From assembly GCF_905220365.1 (NCBI RefSeq), contig NC_061133.1, forward strand, positions 12,948,171 through 13,012,170: a DNA stretch of 64,000 bases, written 5' to 3'. The translations under genes and the position numbers were made by a program. This stretch comes from Vanessa cardui. Lineage: Eukaryota > Arthropoda > Insecta > Lepidoptera > Nymphalidae. How positions within the stretch are numbered: position 1 is the stretch's first letter; the number at the start of each line of letters is the position of its first letter. Positions 34,205 through 45,154 of this stretch are shown one piece after another. Under the pieces are notes generated by a model that saw only the letters and a list, made by a program, of their open reading frames with translations, was not told the DNA's origin and searched no databases.

Positions 34205-34434
34205 CAATGGCGTAGCTATGGTATGGCCAGGTGGTGCAGTGCACCAGAGTCCCGGAGTTCAGGGGCCCTCTAAATTAAACCTTGAGCTTCTGAAGCTAGA
34301 AAATCATGACCCAGCGCACAAGATTTCTTATTTGGTATCTATAATTTTAAAGGGTAATTATTAGTTAAAGAGGGGGTGAGGGCCCAATTCTTTTTCTATG
34401 CACCGGGGCCCTTCCTCCCTTAGCTACGCCACTG
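34205..34434. mobile_element. hAT-like MITE, 230 bp
   Basis: Terminal inverted repeats CAATGGCGTAGCTATGG (34205-34221) and CCTTAGCTACGCCACTG (34418-34434) define a small non-autonomous DNA transposon. The CAGTGGCGTAGC-type end is common in insect hAT-like MITEs. Further inverted blocks (ggtgcagtgcacc near the left, tgcaccggggccc near the right) extend the symmetry. The expected 8-bp target duplication is imperfect: the left flank is CTTCGATT and the right flank is CTTC, CAAC, then GATT. It has no coding capacity. Confidence 0.75.
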
Positions 34435-34439
34435 CTTCC

Positions 34440-34483
34440 AACGATTTCTGCTTCCATAATCCATTATGGAAGCAGAAATCGTT
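34440..34483. repeat. Perfect palindrome, 21-bp arms with 2-nt spacer
   Basis: The left arm 34440-34460 (aacgatttctgcttccataa plus t) and right arm 34463-34483 are exact reverse complements separated by CC. It starts five bases after the MITE's right end and includes part of its right flank. The spacer is too short for a normal hairpin loop, so an RNA form would open a few base pairs. There is no obvious pre-miRNA-like architecture. Confidence 0.9.
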
Positions 34484-34504
34484 AGTACGTCACCGTCGTG
34501 ACAA

Positions 34505-34660
34505 ATAATCATAACTAATATTATAAATGCGAAAGTGAGTTTGTTTATTTGTTACGCTTTCAATTCTCAAATACTCGTCCGGTCATTATGAAATTTTGCA
34601 ATCAGTTAACAGCTGACCCCGCCTCTCGAATGCGAACGAAATTGTGGGTGGATACGAGCT
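34505..34660 (-). repeat. Dispersed repeat, 3'-end fragment
   Basis: 'taatattataaatgcgaaagtgagtttgtttatttgttacgctttc' then 'ccggtcattatgaaattttgcaat' is the usual reverse-orientation 3' end of the common lepidopteran repeat that ends in 'cgcatttataatatta'. Confidence 0.65.
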
Positions 34661-34839
34661 TATAATAATAAAAATAAAATTTAAATCATTTCCAAATTTA
34701 CTCCTACAATATCATTATAATTTAATCTGCTCCTAAAATAAAGCCTACGGTATTTGTCTAGTTACGACAGACATATGAAGCTTTGTCAATCAAACTATTA
34801 ACTAAATACTAATAGATTATTCATACACTCGCGAAAGAC

Positions 34840-35030
34840 CAGGCTTCGCACGGGTGCAATACTGATACTAAATGTACTACAGAATTTTTCTTGTTTCTTT
34901 ACCATATTGTTCATGTATTATTATATACTAAAACCTTCCTCTCGATTCACTCTATCTAAAAAAACGTATCAAAATCCGTTACGCGATTTTAAATATCTAA
35001 GCATACATAAGGACAGACAGCGGTAAGAGA
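34840..35030 (-). repeat. Dispersed repeat of the 'caacggattttgatgcggttt' family, reverse copy
   Basis: 'aggcttcgcacgggtgcaat...accatattgttcatgtattattatatac...aaccttcctctcgattcactctatctaaaaaaacg...atcaaaatccgttacgcgat...taagcatacat' is the reverse of the copies at 55755-55945 and 60080-60345. Confidence 0.7.
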
Positions 35031-35264
35031 TTTTGTTTTTACTATGTAATGATGATATTGAAGAAATAATGTATAAACATATATTTTTAACGGTCAGAAA
35101 TAGATTGTAAAAAAATTATAAATGCTCGTTTATTCGTATTATTGTTGGAATCGTAGGTATTTATACATATTAAAAAATAAGAGTGTGTGTTTGTAATATT
35201 AAACTAACCGTTTTTTACTAAATGTATATATGTACACGGTACGTATACAAAAAAAAAATCAATT

Positions 35265-35375
35265 TTTGTCCGTTTGTCTGTTAGTTGCACCTTATCGACG
35301 ACGGGGCTGTCACTGTACAATATATATTTTTTGTTATATTCAATCGCGTACGAAGTCGTGGGCAGCCAATAACGA
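35265..35375 (+). repeat. Dispersed repeat fragment
   Basis: 'tgtccgtttgtctgttagttgcacctta', 'gacggggctgtcactgtaca', 'cgcgtacgaagtcgtgggca' is a familiar lepidopteran repeat tail. Confidence 0.5.
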
Positions 35376-35724
35376 AAACCATTTTATTACAACAAACTAT
35401 TGAAAATTCTTCATATCGTCTTAAATATTCAACTACATATTTACTTTATAAACAGACGTATGTAAATAAAAGTTTAAAAATATTTCTTTAAAATTACCAA
35501 TTGTAATGGACTTATATGTAATATACATTATTTCCATCAATTATTTGAACAATGTTTATTTAACGATCAATTATTCTCATTTATAGTACCGTATTGAAAG
35601 CTGCATCGCACAAAAACTGCTCCAAAGCTGGTTTTTAAAAAAATATATTTTAAAACATCTGACGTACGCGTGCCAATAAGGTTTCCTAATGAGTAGGCAA
35701 ATTAACGGTACTAATGTAGAGGGG

Positions 35725-35850
35725 AGGGGGGTTGTTCGCGATGCCCCACTTGTTTTGCAACGTGTGATTTATTACGCAACGGCTGAGTTGCGCTTGCGCA
35801 TTACGGATCCGTTCGCGGTCAAGTGCGTCGAAACGGGAATGTGGAGGTTT
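35725..35850. promoter_or_regulatory. Candidate regulatory island F
   Basis: A richer patch with 'ttgcgcttgcgcattacg' (one mismatch from the NRF1 palindrome at 35789-35800), 'gatccgttcgcggtcaag' and 'tgcgtcgaaacggg'. No coding frame. Confidence 0.3.
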
Positions 35851-35859
35851 TTTTATTTG

Positions 35860-37995
35860 TAACGTATTCCTTGTTTATTGATTGGAAATATGTGTAAATT
35901 GTAATGTTTAGTGATTAATTTAAAGCTCAGTACCGCTTCTTGATTGTGTTAGATAAAACTTACAGAAATGTGAAGTGTTAGGAAATTCACTTTTGTTTAT
36001 TGATTTCTTCAAAAATTAACTTAGAGAAAGCGGTGATATTTACCTTTAAGATTCGAAAGAAATTTACCTTTTTTATTAAATATTATTCGATAGAATCTAA
36101 AGATCGTATATCTTATACGATCGTATACAGTACGTATACAGTATTTTTTAAATAATTAGGATATGTTTTGTTACTACAAGATAAACATCAAAAGTATGTA
36201 ATTATTTATGGAAGGGAAGAGTGAAACCAGTCAAGCAAAGGAAGAAATTCCATGGGCTGGGTACAGGAGCAAACGGTAATTAATAGAAGGTCACGCAACG
36301 CCGTTAGATGCGCCTGCGCATCTCGACTTATATAGGCGTTGGCGTCCGGCTCCGCTTTATATAGCGAAATAACTTTTTACATCCTACCAAGACATGTTGA
36401 AAGGTTTAAGAACAATCAATTACTAACGATTGTAGTACATTGATGATGACGGGTGAACTTCCAAAACAGTCAGACGTTATAAACGTTCAATGGACTAAAA
36501 CGTATTTGTATGATACCGACATGCGTTAGAAACTCCGCAGTTCGAATGTATCGAATAACAATCAATGGTATTTATCTATTTCCTTATTTGAAAAACAATT
36601 AAATGAAAATGTGAGAATGTCTATCGTCCATTTCTAGAAATTTCTTCATTTGTAGTTTCACCTTTTTACGAGGTATTTGCTCTTTGCTTAAAGCCACATA
36701 TGGATGATAGATGTAACCGTCTTAATAAATTATTTATTTACGTTTATGTAAGGTTACTAGTATTATATAAAGTCAAGTCGTTAGTCTGAACTATTGGATC
36801 GATTTTGATTGTGTTTTTTTTATGTACACAATGTTACGCTAACTGGAAGCAGTTGTAGTATCAGACCGTTACCGTTCCACATTGCGCTGCTAGCAAGAAA
36901 ACAGACGAGCAAATAAAACATATGATGGTCAGTGATCGGTCAAGACGCTGGCATTATAAGAAACAGTCTTATCTCATGTTTGTTAATATTTGTATATCTT
37001 TACATAGTATCTGTACGCTAAGATCTTTTGAACTACGTAACGGAAATCTGTGCGGTTTTCATCAATAAAAAAATGATTTAGGATGAAAGTTTCTATGTGC
37101 ATATTTTAGGCGATAAAGAAAACAATATATTTTATTTTTAATTTTCTCCAAACTAAAAGTTTCATACAGATCCTTATTGTACCCGTTGAACCCAGGACGG
37201 TTATTTGGTTATGTATATTGTATAAAGTATAACAGGTTACCGAAGCACTACTCTATAAAGATTGGATACATTTTTATAACATCCTGTATATTGGATTACA
37301 AGTATATTAAAAAAAAAACTTGAGGCGATGAAAAATGCTTTAGCGTGTATTCTCATTGTGATAGATCGATCGACGCTGTTGTCTGTGACTCTATAGGGAT
37401 TAATCACTGTGATTTTTTTTGTAAAGCATTAAAATATTCCTTTAATCAATTAAATAAACAACGATTAGCCAAAGCTTTTTTTAATAAGCTCAATTTAAAC
37501 ATGAACTCACATACGCGATAAATCTTTGTTTGTAAGCATTAAGATTGTCCCAACGCATTAGATACGTTATCTAACCGAGTAGGTGTAGATACAACCGTTA
37601 TGCGGATAATTAGTGATGTTCCGTTTATCGATTAGTGTATTCGATGTTTCGAATGCGATGATTTCATGCGATAAAATATTTATACGATAGAACCTTCTAG
37701 AAATGTTGATTTTATATCTTTCTATCGCATAAGATTTTAATTACAGATTGTTTAATTTAATCGCTTGAATTAGAAAACAAACATTTGATTTTCATTAGGA
37801 AATCCAACAGGTTATCATAGAGTTAGTGGAATATTTACAATAGCCGATTCGAGTCCGTTACTTTATGTTTTTCTGTGAAGTTTGGCATGGCTGACAAAAA
37901 ATGGCCTCTTGGAACCTCAACTTGTATTCAGAACTTATCGTGTAACAATTCTTTAAAGATTCCATTGATTTATTTCATTTCTAAGTTTGATTTTA
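35860..37995 (+). other. Intron stretch; richer patch at 36275-36370
   Basis: Mostly AT-rich. At 36285-36365 'aggtcacgcaacgccgttag', 'tgcgcctgcgca' (one mismatch from the NRF1 palindrome) and 'ggcgttggcgtccggctccg' form another GC island. A decayed repeat remnant ('gaactacgtaacggaaatctgtgcgg') lies at 37030. Confidence 0.4.
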
Positions 37996-37999
37996 ACTA

Positions 38000-38180
38000 T
38001 ACTAATATTATAAATATGAAATTAACTCTGTCGGTCAGTCGCCTTTTCACTACTAAACCAATGAACCGAATTTGGTGAAATTCGGTATTAAGCAAATTTG
38101 AACTTCAAAGAAGGGCCCTAGGCTACTTTTTTGCCTAACACATGACCAAACCCATGAAACACAACGCCACAACTAGTACT
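38000..38180 (-). repeat. Dispersed 'cggcttcgctcgcg' family, reverse copy
   Basis: 'actaatattataaatatgaa', 'ctgtcggtcagtcgcctttt', 'accaatgaaccgaatttggtgaaattcgg', 'cttcaaagaagggccctaggctac' follow the reverse order of the family at 26468. Confidence 0.65.
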
Positions 38181-38199
38181 CAATATTTTGTAAAGCATT

Positions 38200-38475
38200 T
38201 CATCCATGTTTCAGACACCGAGGACTATCGTCTGTTTATGGCACTTCATCTTAATAAAAAGGCCCCCCTTGAATGCGTAATTCGTTCGTAGCTGTAAAGC
38301 AAAGCCGATCACTTGTCATTTGCATAATCGCCAATTTTCCTAGACCGTATCGGTGTAGGACATGCCTGTAATTTACTTCGCTTCATTTCTAACCATCAAG
38401 ATAGTGCGTATCTACACCGGTATCAGTGTCCCTCGTACACATACCGGTATTCGTAAACACGCGATAGTTGACATT
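38200..38475. promoter_or_regulatory. Candidate regulatory island G with POU octamer
   Basis: Contains a perfect ATTTGCAT octamer (38318-38325), two ACCGGTAT blocks (38415 and 38453) and several GC-richer patches. There is no coding frame and no repeat family. The function is inferred. Confidence 0.3.
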
Positions 38476-38479
38476 GTTT

Positions 38480-39080
38480 GATAGTTTATTATGAACTTGT
38501 TGTTTGTCCTGACTTTGTATCGATAACGCGCGTAATACCTCACTTGAAGTTCAAATTTATAAAAAAAGTTTCTTTGTAAGCGAAAGAGTAACTTTGTTAA
38601 AATTCTATTGAATCGAACGAACGATCAATTTCGAAGATCATTATCAAGTAGTCAAGAGTCTTGTCAAGGGTATTTCCCTTATGTATACCTAAGTATATGT
38701 TACACATTTACCTTGCGATCTAACTGAAAAAACTTCCCATTAAAACACATAAAATTCATATCAGAATAAGCAGCGCGTTTCGAAGGTGGTGTCTGTATAT
38801 AAAACTAACGTATAAGTAACTGTCCTTCGTAATTTTACCCGCTTTTAATTTAGACTATTGACGTGATATGCCTGAATTTATTGTTCCTGATATAATATGC
38901 ATAAAATTTGTTATCCTAGTATTCACATTCCCTAGTCAGAATTACCATGTGTTTAAAGTACGGTCTGAACGCTAATAAGACGTTTAAGTCAATTTTATTG
39001 ACTTTTCCTTTAAAGTGCCTTTGTTAACTATTTAATTAACTGTTTCACAAAAAGTAGGAATACCATAGTTATTTATAGTA
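38480..39080 (+). other. Intron stretch without recognised features
   Basis: AT-rich; nothing recognised. Confidence 0.45.
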
Positions 39081-39084
39081 TTGA

Positions 39085-39340
39085 TCACCTGCGTGGTAAC
39101 AATCCGCAGGTGTGAGAGGAAAGTACCATAATGCGCCCGTGTATACCTTGACAGATGCATCAGGTCACATTTTTGAATAAATTGCTCCTATTTAATCAAT
39201 ATTGCACTACAGGAGTCACTGCGGCTTTCACCTATTACTATATTGCAGTAATACCTTAATAAGCTAGCAAGATAACTGCAATTGCGCATGCGCAGGTGTA
39301 AGAGAAAAGCACATTAGACTCCGCCCGCGCACTTGACCGA
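39085..39340. promoter_or_regulatory. Candidate regulatory island H with duplicated CAGGTG module
   Basis: A ~47-bp module occurs twice (39105-39152 and 39291-39337). Both begin CGCAGGTGT(G/A)AGAG(G/A)AAAG and end near CGCCCG....TTGAC. The second is preceded by a perfect TGCGCATGCGCA (39283-39294) overlapping its CAGGTG E-box. The first E-box forms an 8-bp inverted repeat with CACCTGCG at 39086-39093. CAGGTG is the Snail/Escargot and E-protein type site. Confidence 0.4.
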
Positions 39341-39344
39341 GAGA

Positions 39345-40565
39345 GACGTGTTAGATCAGCGCAAAGTGAATTCAGCAATAATAATGTTGTTGTAAACAAG
39401 TGGTTACTTTCTCCAGCTGATATGCTTGATGCGATATATTTATCTTATGTAGACAGGAGAAACGTCTTAAGCGCCAAAATTGTACTTTCGGGAAATGGGA
39501 TTTTAAGTTAAGTTACTAAACATCATTTTTCAAAGGTACCATTCCCATTGACTAACGCTCTTCGTGTTATGTGTACATACGTTATGAATACATTGTTTGT
39601 TTCTACATCTTACTTTACCAACCTGTCCACTCTGCTAGATTATAATAAGGGAGGATTGGCTTGATTGTATACCTAATATGAAAACGCACGTGACCAAGAC
39701 ATTTGTACTTGTAAACTTAGTCAATTTCCTCAATGACGTATATAATAAAAGTATTATACAAAACTTCCCCGGTAATATTGCGTAATGTTTACAAATAGAA
39801 AATTTATATTGACTTTTTTTACTACCAAATGTTGTATGATAAGTGAATACTGTTATATTTTTTTATATGTAGTAACAAGAATGCTGTATATTACCAAATC
39901 TTCAGCTCAGCAGATTTAACTAAAATTGTTAAGGTTTTTTTATATATTATTCGCGTTGATTCATTCTGATTTGATTCATGAATTTACGTCATGATTTATG
40001 AGTGTAAAGCCTTATCAATTGATATATTGTAGCAATCACTAATCATAAAACTATATCTATAGTAACAAACTAACTGGATTGCAACATATTAAGATACAAA
40101 TGTTAACATAGAGTCCTTCTGGAATTGTATGCGAGTATGTATTTCCGCTCATAATAAATAAACATAATTCGCGAAGCAGAGCTTTATAGAGCAGGTTTAT
40201 TTGAAAAATAAACACGTGTTTATGTTGCAAATTTCACCGACATCATAACATCGAGGGTGAAATGCGTGCGTGCGTGTAAATAGAGAACGTACCTACGCAA
40301 CTTCCACATACTCATATTTGTGTGTGTATATAGAGCAACGAATATGTGTTTTGGTGTTCTGTGTCTTTTGGTGAGTACTGGCAGTCTTTACAAAAAAAAA
40401 AAAAAATACAAAAAACAGTTGCCGATATACTTTTTAATTGTAATTGAAATATTTTGATTATTCATTCTAATATTATGTCATTCTGATCATTATTTTCTTT
40501 AGGTGTTACTTTTAACATAATACATTTAAAAAATTACAATGATATTGATTATGAATAATCAATCA
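39345..40565 (+). other. Intron stretch without recognised features
   Basis: AT-rich with an A-run at 40391-40406 and short (tgcg)/(tg) runs at 40263-40325. No exon or repeat family is seen. Confidence 0.45.
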
Positions 40566-40568
40566 TCA

Positions 40569-40927
40569 TCTCTCTTCTCATCATCATCATCATCATCATC
40601 AACAGCCTATTTTTGTCCACTGTTGGACATAGGCCTCTCCCAGTGCACGCCACTGTGGTCTTTCTCCGGCTACTCGCATCCAGCTCCTGCCTGCCGCCTT
40701 GCGTATATCGTCACTCCACCGTGCCTGAGGACGTCCTACACTACGTTTGCCGAGACGCGGTCTCCACTCTAGAACACGTTTTCCCCAACGGTTAAAATGA
40801 GGTTATCCGTCAAAGAACCAAAGTCATCGACATAGCCCACCGGATTAGTAAGCTGAAGTGGCAGTGGGCTGGTCATATTTGTCGTAGAACCGACAACCGT
40901 TGGGGAAAACGTGTTCTCTCTTCTCAT
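40569..40927 (-). mobile_element. Young 5'-inverted LINE insertion with 13-bp target duplication
   Basis: The 13-bp sequence tctctcttctcat flanks the insertion on both sides (40569-40581 and 40915-40927). Inside, 40582-40793 is, on the minus strand, the intact C-terminus of a LINE reverse transcriptase ORF: KRVLEWRPRLGKRSVGRP..., ending GEAYVQQWTKIGC, stop, then a (TGA)n tail. Next, 40794-40917 is the adjacent upstream portion in the opposite orientation (IRQRTKVIDIAHRIS, LKWQWAGHICRRTDNRW). The two pieces share a 23-bp overlap that appears as inverted repeats at 40771-40793 and 40895-40917. This is the standard product of twin priming. Both reading frames are open, so the event is recent. 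The clade is probably RTE-like, from the microsatellite tail, but uncertain. Confidence 0.9.
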
Positions 40928-40929
40928 AT

Positions 40930-42055
40930 ATCTGCAATTCAAAAACAAGAAATATAAATATGTATAGAAGGAATAATACGAGGAACATAGGTTTAAATAA
41001 TTTACTTTGCGTAATGGCCGACGCGTAAAACTTACAAGCGTCGCGCCACCTTTGTAAAATTTATATTCTGTACAAACGTTCTGAACAAACAATATCTCTG
41101 TTAACATCCCACAATATACAAAATACTACACTCAACAAACCAATCCTTGTCCACAGTATCTGAATACAGAAGATATGACTATGGCGCAAGTTAACACTTA
41201 GACTGTAAAAGTGTATACATTCGCCACTAGATATAGATGAAAGAAAAAAACTGAAGGAATGATAACATTTAAATATTAATGCCGTTTTCTTTATAGTATC
41301 TTATAATTTAAATAGTAACACTATTATAACATGTCAATATATATTTTTGAAACCGTTTTAAAATAATAGTATTTGCAGCCAATACCAATTTTACTTAACC
41401 AAATTGAATGCGTTCGATTTTATTTTTAAATTTCGAATATCGAGAAATCTCGTATTCTCTCAGCTTACTTATTCGGATTTTATTTCTCTCGCAACTTAAA
41501 CCACAAGCAAACGAGCAGAGAGACAAATAGACAGGTAATCACGTAAACAAACAGACGAGCGCTAAAACAAATTGAGCAAAACTTTTGCACATGTTGTTTG
41601 CCACTTTACGTGGAAATGGGCGCTTTGTATAAAACTAAATAGAAATTAAAATGACTGCCTTTTCCTTATGGCTTTCTAGCAATCGTTGTGCGTTTTAGTC
41701 AATTACGACTGTTAGAGTTATAAAATGTTTTAGAGTTACAAAAGTAACTATTGGTCTGTGTGTTGTTACGCTTTGTTGTATAAATCGATCGACTGCACTG
41801 AACCGATTTTACAAAGCCCTAACCCTTTGTTAGGAGTATTTGGCAATAAGGTATTATATGCATATGTATGTTTATAGTTCAAAAATTGAATTGCTACTTA
41901 CATTTTAATGTTAAATAAAATCTAAGATTTGTGTCATTATTTTTAAATAAAGAATCTCAATTTTATTCTTATTTAACAAATAAACAATAAAAATAAAATA
42001 CACCTATATTTATTTCAACATTTAAAGTTTTAAGACGTAAGTATTACTTGATATC
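40930..42055 (+). other. Intron stretch without recognised features
   Basis: AT-rich. 'tctgtgtgttgttacgctttg...ctgcactgaaccgatttta' (41750-41810) is a remnant of a common repeat. A 112-codon minus frame across 40769-41107 is an artefact of the inverted LINE. Confidence 0.45.
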
Positions 42056-42059
42056 AGAA

Positions 42060-42330
42060 CGCTTCCAAGAATGAAGAAATGACCATATCAGATCTCAGAC
42101 ATTTTGAGGTTTAGCCATAGATACAAAATAGTCTGTCCCCATTAATCGGACATCGTAATTGCCAATGAAAGGCCCATTACAAATGGCCCTGTCAGCTCTG
42201 TATGGTGAATAATAAGGACATCGCTGATGTATGAGGTCCCACGTGACGCGGATATCGTTTTGATGTCAGACACATGGTCTTTTTAGACTTATGCTGACAG
42301 ATTTTCTCGAAGTGACCAATCACGAATGAT
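42060..42330. promoter_or_regulatory. Candidate regulatory island I
   Basis: A block of balanced composition ('gtctgtccccattaatcgg', 'aaaggcccattacaaatggc', 'cctgtcagctctgtatgg', 'gaggtcccacgtgacgcgg') contains a CACGTG E-box and homeodomain-like TAAT cores. There is no open frame and no repeat signature, so conservation would point to an enhancer. Confidence 0.3.
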
Positions 42331-43945
42331 ATCTCCATCAGTCAAAGACAGTGATTTACTGTTTGCAATCCATACTATTGATTTTTTTTTAATAATACAC
42401 TTTCTTTTATGGCAAAGAAATTATCCAAATAGGCTTAACGTGATAGAAATCAGTAAATAATATTTTTTGTGGTAGATTCATGTTCGTAACGATAAAAAAA
42501 GTTCCTGTATGGGTTAGTTTATCCAGTCGTAAAATTAATTATTAAAATCAATTCAAATATATGAAATTTAAAGTTTAATGACTTTGAATGTTGTTTACGA
42601 AATTATTAAAATATTTTCAATAAAAACTCATCACATATTTACAAACATTTATATTTAAAAAACAATGTAAAAAGTTATATTTGTAATAATATGAAACATT
42701 TTTGGAATGACTCATTAATTTTAATTATTTCGAAAATTTAATACAGAGTTCATATATATTAATTAATTATAAACAAAGGAGTCGGTATATCTAAGTAATT
42801 AAAAGCGAAGGTCGGTTTAAAATTTATTATGAGTAATCAAGGCAATAATAAAAACATTTCTTGTTTTTTTTAAAGAATCTCCAGTTAATCGAACTGGTTC
42901 GAATTCCGAAACGAATCTCGGATGAAACAATTAAACAAGTTTCATCCGAGGGAATTTTATTACAAATTACAACCGAGTTAATTTACAATGTAGAAAGGGT
43001 TTTTGTTTTTAAATTCAATGATTTATCGATGATTCATAAATAAATTGAATTTAATACTTCATTTCTTATTCTGGAATCACACTCACTTGTTATGTGTTGG
43101 TATTTATCATGCTTATAATAAATGATATTTATGTTGTATGTATAAAGTTGTAAATAATGCGACTAACAAAAATAAATTTAAATATTATTAATAAATATAA
43201 GCTCACTATTCGAAATCCGACACGGCCGTAGAGCACAGTGAGAAAGAAATAGACGTACGCACAATAGTCTTTTGGAGGTGCGGAATAAATACCATAATAA
43301 GTACCTAATAGTACCTAAGATTAATTAATGCTTTATCACTCATAAGCACTCGAGACAGCAATAGCTGATATCTCTTTCCCTCCTAAAATTAAACCAAAGT
43401 TACTCAAGACTCTATTATAATTTTATAGTCATTTAATGAAATTTCGTCAGATGTAAAATAAATGTCGTTAATGCATCTGAAATAACATAAAAATAGGTTG
43501 GCTATAAATTGTCGAGTCTTTTATAGTCTGATGGCATTTAATTTATTAATGGTGACACAAAAAGTGTTTTAGTTTCGTTAACATCTCATTTATTTAGAAT
43601 CGAGAGAAATGACAGAAACGAATTAACACTACCGGAAAAACTATATTAATTAGTATACTATAGAGTTATGTCTTAGTAGTTCATTGTTATTTCTCAGAGA
43701 TTTGAATATACCAAATTCGATTTTGACTTCTTTGCATAATTGTCAGCCTCGAATATATCCTGCCTTAACCCTTAAAGGGTAAATTAGTTAAAGATAAATT
43801 GCTCTAGAATTCTTTTATTAAAACGTAAATATGTCCTATCGTTTAGAGTTAATCAAATCTGATTTCAATTATACATTTTCATATTCTCATATCGTGCCCA
43901 CTCCAATCATCCAGTTATTTTCTTTTAAGCATGATGAAATGTCTT
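42330..43945 (+). other. Intron stretch; contains one strong hairpin
   Basis: AT-rich. The only structured element is the hairpin at 42902-42956 (separate entry). A small patch at 43214-43265 (ccgacacggccgtagagc) is less AT-rich. Confidence 0.45.
42902..42956 (+). repeat. Two-part hairpin, 12-bp perfect stem
   Basis: CTCGGATGAAAC (42917-42928) and GTTTCATCCGAG (42939-42950) pair perfectly around a 10-nt loop. An outer AATTCC (42902-42907) pairs with GGAATT (42951-42956) after a 9-nt one-sided bulge. It is stable as RNA and not part of any recognised repeat. Confidence 0.8.
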
Positions 43946-43949
43946 CTTT

Positions 43950-44001
43950 ACCTTCTCTAGAGGAGATGAGGGTTTGGCCCAATAGTGGGAATTTTACAAG
44001 C
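43950..44001 (+). repeat. Metulj-type SINE 3' fragment
   Basis: 'accttctctagaggagatgagggtttggcccaatagtgggaattttacaagc' matches the 3' part of the SINE at 28498-28762 in opposite orientation. Confidence 0.5.
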
Positions 44002-44004
44002 TAG

Positions 44005-44755
44005 TAATTAGTATTTTTAAAACTTACCCTTTGAATATAACTAATTATCCGATGTTGATATATAAGCATATGTTTAAGACATGTATACACTTTAGTATTC
44101 ATACACGTATTCAAAGTTTGTATAGAAGACCTTATCAAATAAACTCAAGAAGAAACGATGTTACTGAACTGTATTAAAGCCAGCATTTACAAATAACATT
44201 TTTATTAAGTACTCGGGTTTTATTACTCGTGAGATTATAGGGATATAACATCTTAGACCTCATCGCTGGTTATAAAATAAAGTTCTTTTTCTTAAATATA
44301 TATATGATTCTCATATAGTTTTATAAATTAATACAGAAAGGTGAAGCTATTTGATGGTCGGTGAATGTGGCCATTACATAGAGAACAGCACTTTAAAATG
44401 TGATAAACCTTTCTCAGTCGGCTTCCGCGTTGTATAAATCGTGTATCAACGTATTTTAATTAATTTTAATATTTGAGGATACACATTCGAAGAGACAAAT
44501 AAATATGACGTAGCAAATACATCGTCATCCTGGCACACTAGCAGCGTCATCATGTTTAGTAGGCATTTCGATTTTCAGTTTATTAATACACTACAAGTAT
44601 ATCAAAAGCAAATACCACTAATTAACAGAACAGACTAGTAATACATAAAATAAGAGATAAACTTCTATCTATTTTAGAATTTCCTGTCGCAACTGGCGAC
44701 TATATTATGTAATTAATATCATAATTAAATCGAAAGGAACATATCAAAATGCCTC
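44005..44755 (+). other. Intron stretch without recognised features
   Basis: AT-rich; nothing beyond a short 'cggcttccgcgt' block (44418) that recurs at 49010. Confidence 0.45.
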
Positions 44756-44760
44756 GTACA

Positions 44761-45072
44761 CTAGGCAAATACCTCAGTATTAATATAAACCCGTTCGAGC
44801 CCAACCAGATCACTATCTATATGTCGAAATATTTGTAAACGGTATCGATAGTATAATCGATTCCGGCAAACGATAATCGACTGTCGGTTATCGAGAAAGC
44901 ACCATTGAACCGGGCCATCGCCTTCATCAGATAGCGAGCGGTTAATTCGATTGTAATTGTATTGTTCTCGATTCGGACATCGTTGGGAACACTGCATTTG
45001 TTTAATGCAACACTTGCTCGGACGATGATAGAATTTTTTAATAATAACAACTGGTTTGTTTTGAACACGCAT
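44761..45072. other. GC-richer island with two overlapping minus-strand ORFs
   Basis: Minus-strand frames of 103 codons (45072-44761) and 83 codons (45068-44817) overlap in different registers. The second includes VRIENNTITIELTARYLMKA, which looks protein-like, but there are no splice signals and no family that I recognise. The same sequence holds many ATCGAT/TCGAT words, including TATCGATA at 44843. A regulatory island is the likelier reading. Confidence 0.25.
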
Positions 45073-45154
45073 AACTTGTTACATCACTCGATTTTTTGAC
45101 GTTGGTATGATAGTAATAAAATTAAAGTGCAAAATGATAATCTTAAAATTGTAT

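Noticed and set aside
40480..40510. T-rich tract with AG|GTGTTA at 40501 as a ratchet point
   Set aside because: The tract is good but GTGTTA is a poor 5' splice site, so it could not support the next step.
40769..41107. 112-codon minus-strand ORF, longest in the window
   Set aside because: It runs antisense through the inverted piece of the LINE insertion and across its boundary, so it is an artefact of the insertion.
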